A DNA stretch of 64,000 nucleotides from an uncultured Bacilli bacterium (lineage in GTDB: Bacteria; Bacillota_I; Bacilli_A; RF39; UBA660): NCBI GenBank assembly GCA_910580185.1, contig CAJTWC010000005.1, positions 1-64,000 on the forward strand, read 5' to 3'. Shown piece by piece: positions 1 through 8,759 of this stretch. A program made the translations under genes and the position numbers. A model generated the notes under the pieces. That model was given only the letters and a program-made list of their open reading frames with translations, did no database searches and was not told the DNA's origin. Numbering within the stretch: position 1 is the stretch's first letter; each line of letters opens with the position of its first letter.

Positions 1-67
1 TCTCTTTTTAATATACTGCTTTTTTATTTGTGTCTCCTAAACAGGGTTCACATCAATTAATGCTTGC
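1..67. other. left-edge non-coding stretch
   Basis: No gene is supported here. On the minus strand an AGGAG box (about 34-38) is followed by an open frame to the window edge, but no ATG, GTG or TTG lies at a proper distance. The next minus-strand gene may begin just outside the window. Confidence 0.3.
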
Positions 68-1285
68 TTATTGTAACTTACAATTTTCAGTCGTTATCTT
101 TCCATTATTTGTAATACTTCTACAAGTTTGAGCGTCTATTTCATTATCAGAACCCTTTAATACCGATACTATTTTATCACAGTTAAATCCTGCATCATAC
201 AAATCTTGTACGCTAAATCTATTTTTATCTCCTTCTATTATAAGATTACCTACTGCTATATACCTTACAATAACATTATTAGCAATCATATTTTTTGGTA
301 ATTTTTTAACACTTTCCTTGATGGTAACCGTATCTATTTTTTTACCAGTATCCCAACCCAAAGCACAGGCATTACCATATCTGAAAGTATGATTACCATT
401 CCACGCAGCTTTTGAATTTTCTGCTTCAATTACTAATTCACCTATATTGGTCCCAGAAAAAGTATTACCACCCATATCAGTTACCTCTTTTCCAATTACC
501 AACTTCTTTATTTTTGCTTGCTGTCCTGACTGCCATCCAATTACCCCTTTTTTTATCTCATAATAATCAATTGTTGAACCAGTAAAAGCTTCTTGCCCAA
601 CACTTAATGAACCAGCATCTCCTAAAATAAGCTTCTTAATATTTGAATTTTTAAATTTCGAGTTTCCAATACTTCCTGAATCGATTTTAACAAGGTTTAT
701 AGTAGAACCACTAAAGTCAGCATTAACTGAAGTTTTATTATTTATTATTATAGCATCTATATTATAATCGACATTAGAAAAGTTACCGTTAATTGTATTT
801 ACATAATCTGGAAAAACTAAAACATCATTTTCCTCCTTAAGCCATTTTTTACCATTTTCACTTAATCCATTAACACATTTACTCTCTTTATTATTATTAC
901 ACCAAGTAAAATATTCATAAGCATCTTTTTTTGAAAGAACATTTTGTTTTAATTCTGGACCATATACTTTTACATTATCACCATCAACAACTATTATATA
1001 ATCATTTTTTATATTCGAATTATCTTTAGTATATGGATTTTCAAATTCATCTAAATAATTATTATCTATAAGTTTTGTCATATCATCACAATATTCTTCG
1101 TTATTTTGTAACATACATACTTTTACAGCTTCTACTATCTGCTTTTTATTTATATCATTTGCATCTTTTTTTACCTTTTTTATAATCCTATTTACTTGTA
1201 ACATCGCTATTGCTACTATAATTGCAAGTACCACTACAACTGCTAATAATTCTACTAATGTAAACCCTTTATTTTTCTTGTTCAT
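68..1285 (-). CDS. type IV prepilin-like secreted protein with repeat-rich C-terminus
   Basis: The N-terminus is a class III prepilin signal: a short basic leader, then G|FTLVELLAVVVVLAII, with Gly before Phe (cleavage and N-methylation site) and Glu5 of the mature protein, followed by a hydrophobic helix. The rest (about residues 150-400) has irregular beta repeats of the type LVIGKEVT..GGNTFSGTNIGELVIE, resembling BspA-like LRR_5 surface domains. Cysteines near the C-terminus could form disulfides. It is probably cleaved by a prepilin peptidase and displayed on the surface as a minor or pseudopilin, but no pilus assembly ATPase, peptidase or other pilin is nearby. Start supported by AGGAAAA upstream. 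The prepilin signal is seen directly; the role is inference. Confidence 0.75.
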   Translation of the reverse strand: MNKKNKGFTLVELLAVVVVLAIIVAIAMLQVNRIIKKVKKDANDINKKQIVEAVKVCMLQNNEEYCDDMTKLIDNNYLDEFENPYTKDNSNIKNDYIIVVDGDNVKVYGPELKQNVLSKKDAYEYFTWCNNNKESKCVNGLSENGKKWLKEENDVLVFPDYVNTINGNFSNVDYNIDAIIINNKTSVNADFSGSTINLVKIDSGSIGNSKFKNSNIKKLILGDAGSLSVGQEAFTGSTIDYYEIKKGVIGWQSGQQAKIKKLVIGKEVTDMGGNTFSGTNIGELVIEAENSKAAWNGNHTFRYGNACALGWDTGKKIDTVTIKESVKKLPKNMIANNVIVRYIAVGNLIIEGDKNRFSVQDLYDAGFNCDKIVSVLKGSDNEIDAQTCRSITNNGKITTENCKLQ

Positions 1286-1367
1286 AATTTATTTTTCCTA
1301 TACCTTATATGTTGATAATATCATAATACCCTCTCCTGGTCAAATTTTGAATTTTTTACATAAAAAA

Positions 1368-1388
1368 TAAGATATTAATAATATCTTA
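1368..1388 (-). terminator. terminator of the first ABC-F gene
   Basis: TAAGATATT / AATATCTTA, 9-bp stem with 3-nt loop, followed on the minus strand by a T-run. The stop codon lies in the stem. Confidence 0.7.
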
Positions 1389-2969
1389 CTTCCTATTTAA
1401 ATATTCATCATAAGTTGTCATTTTATCAATGTATTTTCCATCTTCTTTAAATTCTATTATTCTGTTTGCAACACTGTTTACAAGTTCATAATCGTATGAA
1501 GAAAATAAACAAACTCCTCTAAATAATTTCATTCCTTTATTTAATGAAGTAATTGATTCAATATCCAAATGGTTAGTTGGTTCGTCTAATATTATTACGT
1601 TTGCTTGTTTAAGCATCATTCTAGAAAACATAAGCCTTACCTTTTCTCCACCTGATAGAACGCTTACTTTCTTTAAAGCCTCTTCACCAGAAAATAACAT
1701 TCTACCTAAGAAACCTCTTAAAAATGCTTCTTCTTGTTCTTTTGAATAAGGTCTTAAGAAATCAACTAAACTAACATCTTCTTTAAAATATTCATCGTGA
1801 TCTTTAGGAAAATATGAATATGATGTTGTCGTTCCCCACTTAACGGTTCCTTCATCTGGCTCCAACTCCCCTGTTATAATCTTAAACAATGTCGTTTTAG
1901 CAAGTTCATTTTTACCAACAAAAGCCACTTTATCGGTATTATTAATGGTTAGGTTTAGATTTTTTAAAACTACTTCACCATCAATTGTCTTACTAATTCC
2001 TTTAAGTTCTAAAACGTCACGTCCTAAATCTCTATCAACGTCAAAATTAATATAGGGATATTTTCTTGATGATGCCACTATATCATCAAGTTCTATTTTT
2101 TCAAGTAATTTCTTTCTTGATGTAGCTTGTTTTGATTTAGAAGCATTCGCGCTAAACCTTCTAATGAATTCTTGTAACTCTTTTATTTTATCTTCCTTCT
2201 TTTTATTAGAATCCCTCATTTGCTTTTGAACAAGTTCGCTTGATTCTAACCAAAAATCGTAGTTACCAATGTACATTTTAATAAGACCATAATCAATATC
2301 AAGAGTATGAGTACATACCTTATTTAAAAAGTGTCTATCATGGGATACAACAATTACCGTATTTTTAAAATCAAGTAAAAAGTTTTCTAACCATATCTTG
2401 GCGTTTATATCAAGATAGTTAGTTGGTTCGTCTAGTATTAAAATATCTGGATTTCCAAATAAAGCTTGCGCAAGTAATACTTTAACTTTATCCTCTCCTG
2501 ATAAATTTTCCATTTTATCATTAAAATATGCTCTATCAAGACCAATACCCGCTAAAAGAATTTCAGCGTCGCTTTCGGCTTGCCATCCATCCATTTCGGC
2601 AAATTCTGCTTCTAATTCCCCGACACGAAGTCCATCTTCATCATTAAAATCAGGTTTAGAATAAATTTCTTCCTTTTCTTTCATTATGTTATAAAGTCTT
2701 TGATTTCCCATAATAACGGTTTCAATAACGTTTTTATCATCATAAGCATTATGATCTTGCTTTAAAACAGACATTCTATCATTATCAGTTATAACTACAT
2801 CACCAGTAGTAGATTCTATTTCACCAGATAAAACTTTTAAAAATGTTGATTTACCTGCACCATTAGCTCCTATTACACCATAACAGTTACCAGGAGTAAA
2901 TTTTAAATTAACATCTTTAAATAACGTTCTTTTACCAAATGTTAAACTAAGATTATTTACTTGAAGCAT
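1386..2969 (-). CDS. ABC-F family ATPase, YkpA/YbiT type
   Basis: Soluble tandem ATPase of the translation-linked ABC-F family (no membrane domain). The first cassette has Walker A GANGAGKST near residue 35, signature LSGEDKVKV and LDEPTNYLD with switch SHDRHF. A linker rich in Lys and Arg contains the FSANASKSKQATSR motif that I recall from E. coli YbiT. The second cassette has a degenerate Walker A (GKNELAKTT), normal signature LSGGEK and LDEPTNHLD, but the H-switch reads SSYDYE with Tyr for His. Family members act at the ribosomal E site. Length (527 aa) is normal. Relaxed second Walker A motifs occur in Gram-positive YkpA as I remember, so this is probably functional. No leader peptide or attenuator is visible, unlike the second ABC-F gene in the window. 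Confidence 0.9.
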   Translation of the reverse strand: MLQVNNLSLTFGKRTLFKDVNLKFTPGNCYGVIGANGAGKSTFLKVLSGEIESTTGDVVITDNDRMSVLKQDHNAYDDKNVIETVIMGNQRLYNIMKEKEEIYSKPDFNDEDGLRVGELEAEFAEMDGWQAESDAEILLAGIGLDRAYFNDKMENLSGEDKVKVLLAQALFGNPDILILDEPTNYLDINAKIWLENFLLDFKNTVIVVSHDRHFLNKVCTHTLDIDYGLIKMYIGNYDFWLESSELVQKQMRDSNKKKEDKIKELQEFIRRFSANASKSKQATSRKKLLEKIELDDIVASSRKYPYINFDVDRDLGRDVLELKGISKTIDGEVVLKNLNLTINNTDKVAFVGKNELAKTTLFKIITGELEPDEGTVKWGTTTSYSYFPKDHDEYFKEDVSLVDFLRPYSKEQEEAFLRGFLGRMLFSGEEALKKVSVLSGGEKVRLMFSRMMLKQANVIILDEPTNHLDIESITSLNKGMKLFRGVCLFSSYDYELVNSVANRIIEFKEDGKYIDKMTTYDEYLNRK

Positions 2970-3016
2970 ACTAACACCTTCCTTTTCTTATATAAGTTTA
3001 CTAAATAAACAAAATA

Positions 3017-3042
3017 AAAGCAAGGAAGTAATTCCTTGCTTT
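3017..3042 (-). terminator. terminator after the 82-aa gene
   Basis: AAAGCAAGGAA / TTCCTTGCTTT, 11-bp perfect stem with GTAA loop, T-rich on both strands. It lies 11 bases after the 82-aa gene stop. Confidence 0.8.
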
Positions 3043-3052
3043 ATAAATTAGC

Positions 3053-3301
3053 TTACATCCCTTTTTCTTTAACCTCTGATAATAAACTTTTAGAATCAGA
3101 ATAAAAAATATTATAGTTTGGTTTGACCAAACTACATAAATGATTTAAATAAGTATCATCTAAATCATGTGAAGAAGAATTATAAAAACTTTCATGATTT
3201 AATTTATTTTTGTTTTTCCAATTTTCTTTTGCCTTATTTTCAAAATGATCAGACATTGATGCTTTATCATTAGTTTTTAACTTAACTACTCTAAACCTCA
3301 T
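3053..3301 (-). CDS. small basic protein of unknown function
   Basis: 82 aa, highly charged in the first half (many Lys, Asn, Glu) with a hydrophobic patch around YLNHLCSLV. It has its own strong terminator and an upstream AGGTGACTTAA ribosome site, so it looks like a real monocistronic gene. The opening MRFRVVKLKT faintly resembles the start of MobV/Pre relaxases, but the downstream His motifs are absent and I do not propose that function. No family recognised. Confidence 0.6.
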   Translation of the reverse strand: MRFRVVKLKTNDKASMSDHFENKAKENWKNKNKLNHESFYNSSSHDLDDTYLNHLCSLVKPNYNIFYSDSKSLLSEVKEKGM

Positions 3302-3501
3302 TTAAGTCACCTCTTACGTGAAATTATTATATAATATATATTAAAATAAAGCAACCTAGTTTTTATTACTGCTACCACAACACAAGAATTATTACAACAT
3401 ATAAATTAATATTTTTATTCCAATGGTTATAATATTATCTACTTTAAATAATTTTCTCAAGAATAATGCTAATAGATTAATTCAAATACCCAAGATATTT
3501 T
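3302..3501. other. intergenic, A+T-rich
   Basis: 200 bases between the 82-aa gene and the end of helD. It should hold the promoter of the 82-aa gene. I see no hairpin or ORF worth naming. Confidence 0.4.
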
Positions 3502-5529
3502 TTAGAAATTATTTGGAGCATTATAAATTATCAATTCATGTTGACATCTAGTACAAACTACATAAAATAAATATTTCTCCTCACTAGTATATTTATTATC
3601 TTTATCAGTATAAGAAATTACCGAATCAAATTCTAATCCTTTCGCAAGATAGCTTGGAACAATTACTAAGTTTTTATTAAACTCTTTATCACTATCTTCC
3701 ATTAGACTTATACCTTCTATTTTATCTTTTAATTTATCATATAATTTTACTGCTTCATCTTTACTTTTAGTAATTATAGCAAGTGATGCATACTTCTCTT
3801 TTAAAGTGTTTATTTCATTTTCTATGGTGTTTATATTATTTCTAAATTTAACTGGCACGTTATTTTCTCTTCTTATCGCACTAACGTACTTTAAACCAAG
3901 TATTTTATTAGTGTATGCTATTATTTCACCAGAGGAACGATAAGTTTTATTTAGTTCAACGTACTTGCTATTTTCATTTAATATATCTGTTAAGACTTCT
4001 AAAGTATCATACTTTATATATGGATTAATCGTTTGGTTAACATCTCCTAGTATCGTAAATGATGCCTTTTTAAAGATTTTACTTAGTATTATGTATTGCA
4101 TCTCGTTATAATCTTGTGCTTCATCAACAACTATTTGCTTAATTAAATTACTATATGGAAAACCATTTAATAATCCTTTTAAATATATAAAGCATAATGC
4201 ATCTTCATAATTAATTTCCTTTGTGTTAAGTTTTACTATTTCTTCTTTACCATAAGCGTTTATAAATGCCTCACTTTTATATAAATCTTCATATATTTTC
4301 TTAAAGTCAGGTTTTATGTTAAGCCTTTCTTTAATTTGTTTTATAAAACTTCTTTTTCCTTTCCCATAACTAACGCCTGTTTTATCACATAAATGTTCAG
4401 CCATTTTTTCTATTCTTTCGAATAATGGTAATCTATCAAATTTATCTTTTAATAAATTATTTAAGTATTTCTTTTCTATTGTCTCTATTTTAAGTTCTAT
4501 ATCGTCTGTTATTAAAATTTTTTGTTCTATTTCTTTTGCATAATTATCTATTACATCTACCATCTTTTTAGATAATTTAAACTTAACAAATTTCGGATTA
4601 TTTTCTTTTCCTGTGTAAAACCTTTCAATAAAATCAGTAAAGGTTTCTAACCGTTTAAATTCTTTAGCATAACTTATGGCAAAATCATGAAATGTAGTTT
4701 CACCAGTGTTTTCTTCTCCAAGTTCTGGAAGTACGTTTGATATATATTCTGAAAATACATTATTAGGTGAAAAAATAAGTACGTTAGATGATTTTAAATT
4801 CTTTATTTTATATAGCAAGAACGCTATTCGATGAAGAGCTACCGACGTTTTACCAGATCCTGCTATTCCTTGAACTATTAAATGTTTATTTGATACGTTT
4901 CTTATTATCTCGTTTTGTTCTCCCTGTATGGTATTAACAATGTTTTTCATTTTATCGGAAGACTTTTCTGATAGTACTTCTTGAAGACATTCATCAACTA
5001 CGTTTAAATCATTATCAAACACTCTTAACAATTTATTATTTTCTATCTTATATTGTCTTCTAAGGGACATATATCCTTTTATTTCTCCATCAGGCGCCTC
5101 ATACTTACAAGGACCTACTGGATAATCATAAAACAAACTAGCAATTGGACTTCGCCAGTCATAAACAAAATAACGTAAATCTTTTTCTATGTTGGTTAAA
5201 CCAATGTAAACTTTTTTTACATCTTCACCATCTTCTTTAAAATCCACTCTTCCAAAATATGGTGAATACTTAACTTTTAAAAGCTTTTTATAATACTCCA
5301 TTTTCATAAGCATAAAGCCCGCTTCAAATTCAGAATTCATAAGGGAAGTCTGCATTTCAACTTTATCAATGCTTCCCTTATCTTCCCACAAAACTTTCCT
5401 AAATTCAGTTAATTTACTTTCTTCAACATGAATTTCTTTTCCCAAAACATCTATTTGACTAGATATTTCCTTTGAGGTATTTCGTAAGTAGCCATTTTCT
5501 TCCTTTAACTCTTTTTCGGTTAAAGCCAT
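3502..5529 (-). CDS. helD: HelD-family RNA polymerase-recycling ATPase/helicase
   Basis: Superfamily 1 (UvrD-like) protein of the HelD group. The N-terminal ~80 residues are a predicted antiparallel coiled coil, the arm that enters the RNA polymerase secondary channel in known HelD. Walker A is GIAGSGKTS at about residue 221, Walker B is VVDEAQD, and motif IV reads LNKTYRSSGEI; the C-terminal YVVCTRC region matches motif VI. Length 675 aa is somewhat shorter than B. subtilis HelD (about 774, from memory). HelD uses ATP to strip stalled RNA polymerase from DNA. Start chosen by GGAAGTG. A promoter and an intrinsic terminator lie in its leader, so expression may be attenuated. Confidence 0.9.
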   Translation of the reverse strand: MALTEKELKEENGYLRNTSKEISSQIDVLGKEIHVEESKLTEFRKVLWEDKGSIDKVEMQTSLMNSEFEAGFMLMKMEYYKKLLKVKYSPYFGRVDFKEDGEDVKKVYIGLTNIEKDLRYFVYDWRSPIASLFYDYPVGPCKYEAPDGEIKGYMSLRRQYKIENNKLLRVFDNDLNVVDECLQEVLSEKSSDKMKNIVNTIQGEQNEIIRNVSNKHLIVQGIAGSGKTSVALHRIAFLLYKIKNLKSSNVLIFSPNNVFSEYISNVLPELGEENTGETTFHDFAISYAKEFKRLETFTDFIERFYTGKENNPKFVKFKLSKKMVDVIDNYAKEIEQKILITDDIELKIETIEKKYLNNLLKDKFDRLPLFERIEKMAEHLCDKTGVSYGKGKRSFIKQIKERLNIKPDFKKIYEDLYKSEAFINAYGKEEIVKLNTKEINYEDALCFIYLKGLLNGFPYSNLIKQIVVDEAQDYNEMQYIILSKIFKKASFTILGDVNQTINPYIKYDTLEVLTDILNENSKYVELNKTYRSSGEIIAYTNKILGLKYVSAIRRENNVPVKFRNNINTIENEINTLKEKYASLAIITKSKDEAVKLYDKLKDKIEGISLMEDSDKEFNKNLVIVPSYLAKGLEFDSVISYTDKDNKYTSEEKYLFYVVCTRCQHELIIYNAPNNF

Positions 5530-5561
5530 GATATATCACTTCCTTTCTAACAACGCAAAAA

Positions 5562-5600
5562 ACCACATATTTCTATGTGGTGGGTATATAAAATTACCCA
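5562..5600 (-). promoter_or_regulatory. terminator-type leader hairpins upstream of helD
   Basis: Two adjacent hairpins on the minus strand: TGGGTA/TACCCA, then ACCACATA/TATGTGGT (8 bp, 4-nt loop) followed by six T. The T-run ends about 25 nt before the helD start codon, and the only good promoter is upstream of both, so the terminator lies inside the helD leader. Confidence 0.6.
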
Positions 5601-5623
5601 ATTTTTGCAAAAACGTCATCTTC

Positions 5624-5651
5624 ATTATATATCATATTAAAATAAATGCAA
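5624..5651 (-). promoter_or_regulatory. helD promoter
   Basis: On the minus strand TTGCAT, 16-bp spacer, TATAAT. It lies between the cysE-tail copy and the leader hairpins. Confidence 0.55.
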
Positions 5652-5665
5652 TATAAAACTTACAA

Positions 5666-5815
5666 TTATCTATCTTTTTTTACATTTTCTTTTACTACGC
5701 ACCCTGGTACACCTACTATGGTACTACCTTCTTCGACATCTTTTAACACTACTGCGTTAGCTCCTATCTTAACATTGTTATCAATATTTATACTACCTAA
5801 TATTTTGCTAAATAA
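5666..5815 (-). pseudogene. detached 3' fragment of a serine acetyltransferase gene
   Basis: Reads in frame as the CysE C-terminus (ending [14 protein letters not shown] and stop) with no start or catalytic region. Bases 5682-5773 are identical to 6287-6378 in the intact cysE. Upstream of that the copies differ at about one base in three but still align ([11 protein letters not shown] against [11 protein letters not shown]). The fragment is preceded by the 108-aa gene. It may be the displaced 3' end of cysE or the remnant of a second allele. Confidence 0.85.
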
Positions 5816-5845
5816 AGCTTACTATGGCAAATTTAAAATAATACT

Positions 5846-6172
5846 TTATTTATCACTCTTATTAATATATTTCATTACTTTCTCCTCTACTTCTTTATTT
5901 GGAAATACACTTTCTAGTGTATAAGTTGGCATTATAACACTTAATCCATCTACATATGTATATATTATTTTACCCTGATTATTAGTTACAACTGGATCAT
6001 TTCCTACCATCTCTTCGTAATAAAGAATAGCATCATAATCATCTAGTTCACCATCATACCCATTAGTCCTCATTTTAATTATATCTTTAACCCACATACT
6101 CCATTCATCAAAATTCCCCTTTACTAAAGCAGGAAAAAATGTTTTAATTATTTTTTTATTTATTTGTTTCAC
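5846..6172 (-). CDS. hypothetical 108-aa protein inserted beside cysE
   Basis: Small soluble acidic protein with aromatic residues (FDEWSMWVKDII, YDAILYYEE) and no signal or membrane segment. AAGGAGTTGATTT precedes the start. It lies between the intact cysE 3' end and a second copy of that 3' end, in the same orientation, as an inserted cassette would. No family recognised and no own terminator seen. Confidence 0.65.
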   Translation of the reverse strand: MKQINKKIIKTFFPALVKGNFDEWSMWVKDIIKMRTNGYDGELDDYDAILYYEEMVGNDPVVTNNQGKIIYTYVDGLSVIMPTYTLESVFPNKEVEEKVMKYINKSDK

Positions 6173-6244
6173 TATAAATCAACTCCTTAAAAAGTTTAAA
6201 ACATGGTTATTCATATAAGTATATTATACCAATAAATCACAAAA

Positions 6245-6270
6245 AAAGAATAGAAATCTATCTATTCTTT
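6245..6270 (-). terminator. cysE terminator
   Basis: AAAGAATAGA / TCTATTCTTT with 6-nt loop and a 7-T tail on the minus strand. The stem overlaps the last cysE codons. Confidence 0.75.
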
Positions 6271-6801
6271 AGCTATTATATTATCTACATTTTCTTTTAC
6301 TACGCACCCTGGTACACCTACTATGGTACTACCTTCTTCGACATCTTTTAACACTACTGCGTTAGCTCCTATCTTAACGTTGTTACCGATGTTTATATTG
6401 CCCAACACTTTTGCACCGCTTCCAATAAACACGTTATTCCCTACTGTTGGATGTCTTTTTTTAGTCTTTTCATTTCCCGTACCACCAAGTGTTACCCCAT
6501 GAAACATGGTAACGTTATCTCCTATTATGGCAGTTTGTCCAATTACAACACCTGTTCCATGATCAATAAATAATCCCTTACCAATAGTTGCGCCTGGATG
6601 AATTTCAATACCTGTTCTTCTTTTTGCAAACTCTGAGATTAATCTTGCTAAAAAAAACATTTTATGATTATAAAAGAATTTAGATATTTTATGATAAATT
6701 TGTACTCTAAAGGAAGGATACAAAAATACTTCTAAAGTACTTTTTATTGCAGGATCGCATCTTTTTATGGTACGTATTTGTTCTTTAATAAATTTAAACA
6801 T
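6262..6801 (-). CDS. cysE: serine O-acetyltransferase
   Basis: Makes O-acetylserine from serine and acetyl-CoA, the first committed step of cysteine synthesis. A short helical N-domain ([18 protein letters not shown]) precedes a left-handed beta helix of hexapeptide repeats with the conserved [22 protein letters not shown] and VTLGGTG runs that hold the catalytic His and the acetyl-CoA site. Of two nearby ATGs, GGTGA lies one base before the first and seven before the second, so I use the second (179 aa). It resembles the short Gram-positive CysE. No cysK or T-box adjoins it. Its 3' end is duplicated beyond the next gene. Confidence 0.93.
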   Translation of the reverse strand: MFKFIKEQIRTIKRCDPAIKSTLEVFLYPSFRVQIYHKISKFFYNHKMFFLARLISEFAKRRTGIEIHPGATIGKGLFIDHGTGVVIGQTAIIGDNVTMFHGVTLGGTGNEKTKKRHPTVGNNVFIGSGAKVLGNINIGNNVKIGANAVVLKDVEEGSTIVGVPGCVVKENVDNIIAKE

Positions 6802-6936
6802 ATGCATTCACCATTATATAATATGAAATTTATTAAATATCAACTGTACTTAAGCTTGTATAAAATAAACATTATTATATATTTTAATTAGTTGAAGAAA
6901 GCTAGCAAGACTAGTTGTTTTCTAAATGTTGCAAAT

Positions 6937-6973
6937 GAAAAACACGCTAATCCATCAAGCTAGCGTGTTTTTC
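6937..6973 (-). terminator. strong terminator
   Basis: GAAAAACACGCTA / TAGCGTGTTTTTC, a perfect 13-bp stem with an 11-nt loop. It closes the small transcription unit at 6974-7136. It could act in both directions. Confidence 0.85.
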
Positions 6974-7093
6974 TTATTTAAATAAAATAACCAAAGTTAC
7001 TATTATAAATAATATGATTACCATTTTGCTTCTGATTTTAATCTCAAACATTTTATTCTTAATTACTATCTTTAACATCAAAATAGTTCCCAT
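6974..7093 (-). CDS. possible small hydrophobic membrane peptide
   Basis: A 39-codon frame: basic N-half (MLKIVIKNKMFEIKIR) then one membrane helix (MVIILFIIVTLVILFK). It sits between a good promoter (TTGATT-16-TATAAT) and a 13-bp terminator that begins at its stop codon. Ribosome site is weak, so an untranslated small RNA is an alternative. The organisation resembles type I toxins or small membrane proteins; no antisense RNA was identified. Confidence 0.4.
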   Translation of the reverse strand: MGTILMLKIVIKNKMFEIKIRSKMVIILFIIVTLVILFK

Positions 7094-7108
7094 TTAAAGT
7101 TAGATATT

Positions 7109-7136
7109 ATTATATACTTTTTTCTAAAATAATCAA
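7109..7136 (-). promoter_or_regulatory. promoter of the small-peptide unit
   Basis: TTGATT, 16-bp spacer, TATAAT on the minus strand, 16 bases upstream of the first ATG. Confidence 0.55.
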
Positions 7137-7143
7137 TTCTTAT

Positions 7144-8640
7144 TTACTTATATATTTTAGTCCCAATTGGTACATCTTTTATATCTTCATTTGCCATTTT
7201 GCACCACTCATCAAAATCTAACTTTGCAAACTCTTCTAACGTGTATTTATATTCAACATACCTTTTTTCATCTAAGTCATAAGTCTTTGTATAAGCAACT
7301 AAAGCCATAGTATCATCTTCATAATGATATCTGGCATTATACATAAAATCAAAGTTTTCAAGTTTTTTGTTATTATTTTCTTCAAATTTTTTTATAACAT
7401 CTTTACCCTCATAATAAAATGATATATTTTCATCTAATTTTTTAGTTACATCTAAAACCCAGTTATCTACACGAAGACTTCTAAACTCATCAAAATCATA
7501 AACAAGCTCTAAAGTATTTTTTCTGCAAATTAAAGCAGCTGGATTTAGCAACAATTTATCTTCTATATTAATTACAACTTTACCATACTCATTAACATCA
7601 ATAGTGTAAGAAAATCTTTCATTAGAATCATATCGTTCCTCAGTAAATATATTATATAATATAGGATTTTCTTCTATTTTTTCTCCATATTTACCTTGAT
7701 ATAATTTAAAAATCAAATTTTGAATTTCATCTAGCCTTTTAACATAATTCTTTCCATAATAAAAAGCTGTATATTCATCTTCGATTTTTTTGTAATCTTC
7801 AGGATCTAAAACGTCATATTCATCGGATATTTCCGGCTCAGATTCAATTCCTATATTTCTTTTAATACGATTAACAAAATCACTTTTATATTCATTGTAA
7901 ACATTGATGTCAATCAATGAAACTAGTTTTATAGCATCAATTTTAGGCATATAAATCGAAAGTTCATCAACTAAATCGTTTATTTTTCCATTTGTATATA
8001 TATCCATCATCTTGTCATACCCAATTATGAGACCTATTTTGGTAAAATAATTTCTTTCATTAAAATAGCCGTAACTAGCGTTATCTGAGTGCAAACTCGT
8101 TCCACCTTCATTTAAACCATATCCGAAAAAAGCTCTATTTAAACCTGTACTTATAATACCATTTTTTAAATTAGCATGTAAATCTTCATGAGCAATCAAA
8201 GGTTTATCATCATAACTAGAAACAGACACTCTATTAGTGTAAGGGTTATAACTTCCACTCCACCAAGACCATTTTTTTGCAAACTCGCTCATTTCTTTCA
8301 TATCAATAGTTCTTGCTGAAGCACACATACTAACAATTGAATTTTCATCTAAATACTTAGAATATTTATCCAAAAAATATTCTTTAAAATTATTGTATAT
8401 TAATTTTTTTTCCTCAGCTGTTAACTTATTATTCTTTTGTAAATTCTGCCAAAACAAATCACTAATACTATCTTCTTTTAAATCACTAGAATCAGAGAAA
8501 GTAATTTCGTTTTCAACATTATACTTAGTAATATAGTATTCAATATTAGGTACTAAAGAAAAAATCATTGCTGCTGCCAAGGATCCTGAAATTATTCTCT
8601 TTGGTAATTTCTTATTTTTCTTACTTCTTTTTTTCCGCAT
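7144..8640 (-). CDS. membrane-anchored or secreted zincin metallopeptidase-like protein
   Basis: Basic N-terminus (RKKRSKKNKKLPKR) then one hydrophobic segment (IISGSLAAAMIFSLVP) as signal or anchor. The extracellular part has HEDLH at about residues 151-155, an HExxH zinc site, and 23 residues after the second His the motif GLNEGGTS, whose Glu fits the third ligand of a gluzincin. Many charged residues follow with no recognisable repeat. The start is ATG after GTGGAGAG; an in-frame GTG five codons earlier is less likely. Substrate unknown. The zinc motif is seen; peptidase activity is inference. Confidence 0.7.
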   Translation of the reverse strand: MRKKRSKKNKKLPKRIISGSLAAAMIFSLVPNIEYYITKYNVENEITFSDSSDLKEDSISDLFWQNLQKNNKLTAEEKKLIYNNFKEYFLDKYSKYLDENSIVSMCASARTIDMKEMSEFAKKWSWWSGSYNPYTNRVSVSSYDDKPLIAHEDLHANLKNGIISTGLNRAFFGYGLNEGGTSLHSDNASYGYFNERNYFTKIGLIIGYDKMMDIYTNGKINDLVDELSIYMPKIDAIKLVSLIDINVYNEYKSDFVNRIKRNIGIESEPEISDEYDVLDPEDYKKIEDEYTAFYYGKNYVKRLDEIQNLIFKLYQGKYGEKIEENPILYNIFTEERYDSNERFSYTIDVNEYGKVVINIEDKLLLNPAALICRKNTLELVYDFDEFRSLRVDNWVLDVTKKLDENISFYYEGKDVIKKFEENNNKKLENFDFMYNARYHYEDDTMALVAYTKTYDLDEKRYVEYKYTLEEFAKLDFDEWCKMANEDIKDVPIGTKIYK

Positions 8641-8759
8641 ATTATTACTCTCCACTTATTTTTTTCCTTTATATATTAAATTAATAATATCACTTTATAA
8701 CTCTTGTAGTCAACTTACAAAAAACAATTATGTGAACAAAAAAAGAAAAGTTTTGACAC

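Noticed and set aside
68..1285. Competence or pilus operon
   Set aside because: Only one prepilin-like gene is present, without assembly ATPase, membrane platform or peptidase nearby.
3053..3301. MobV relaxase remnant
   Set aside because: Only the first ten residues look similar; the catalytic region is absent and the gene has its own signals.
5646..5924. Plus-strand frame over the cysE-tail copy
   Set aside because: It runs antisense to recognisable CysE protein sequence and has no ribosome site.
6808..6936. Possible cysteine T-box before cysE
   Set aside because: No antiterminator bulge (TGGNACC type) and no stem I elements are present; only an imperfect hairpin.
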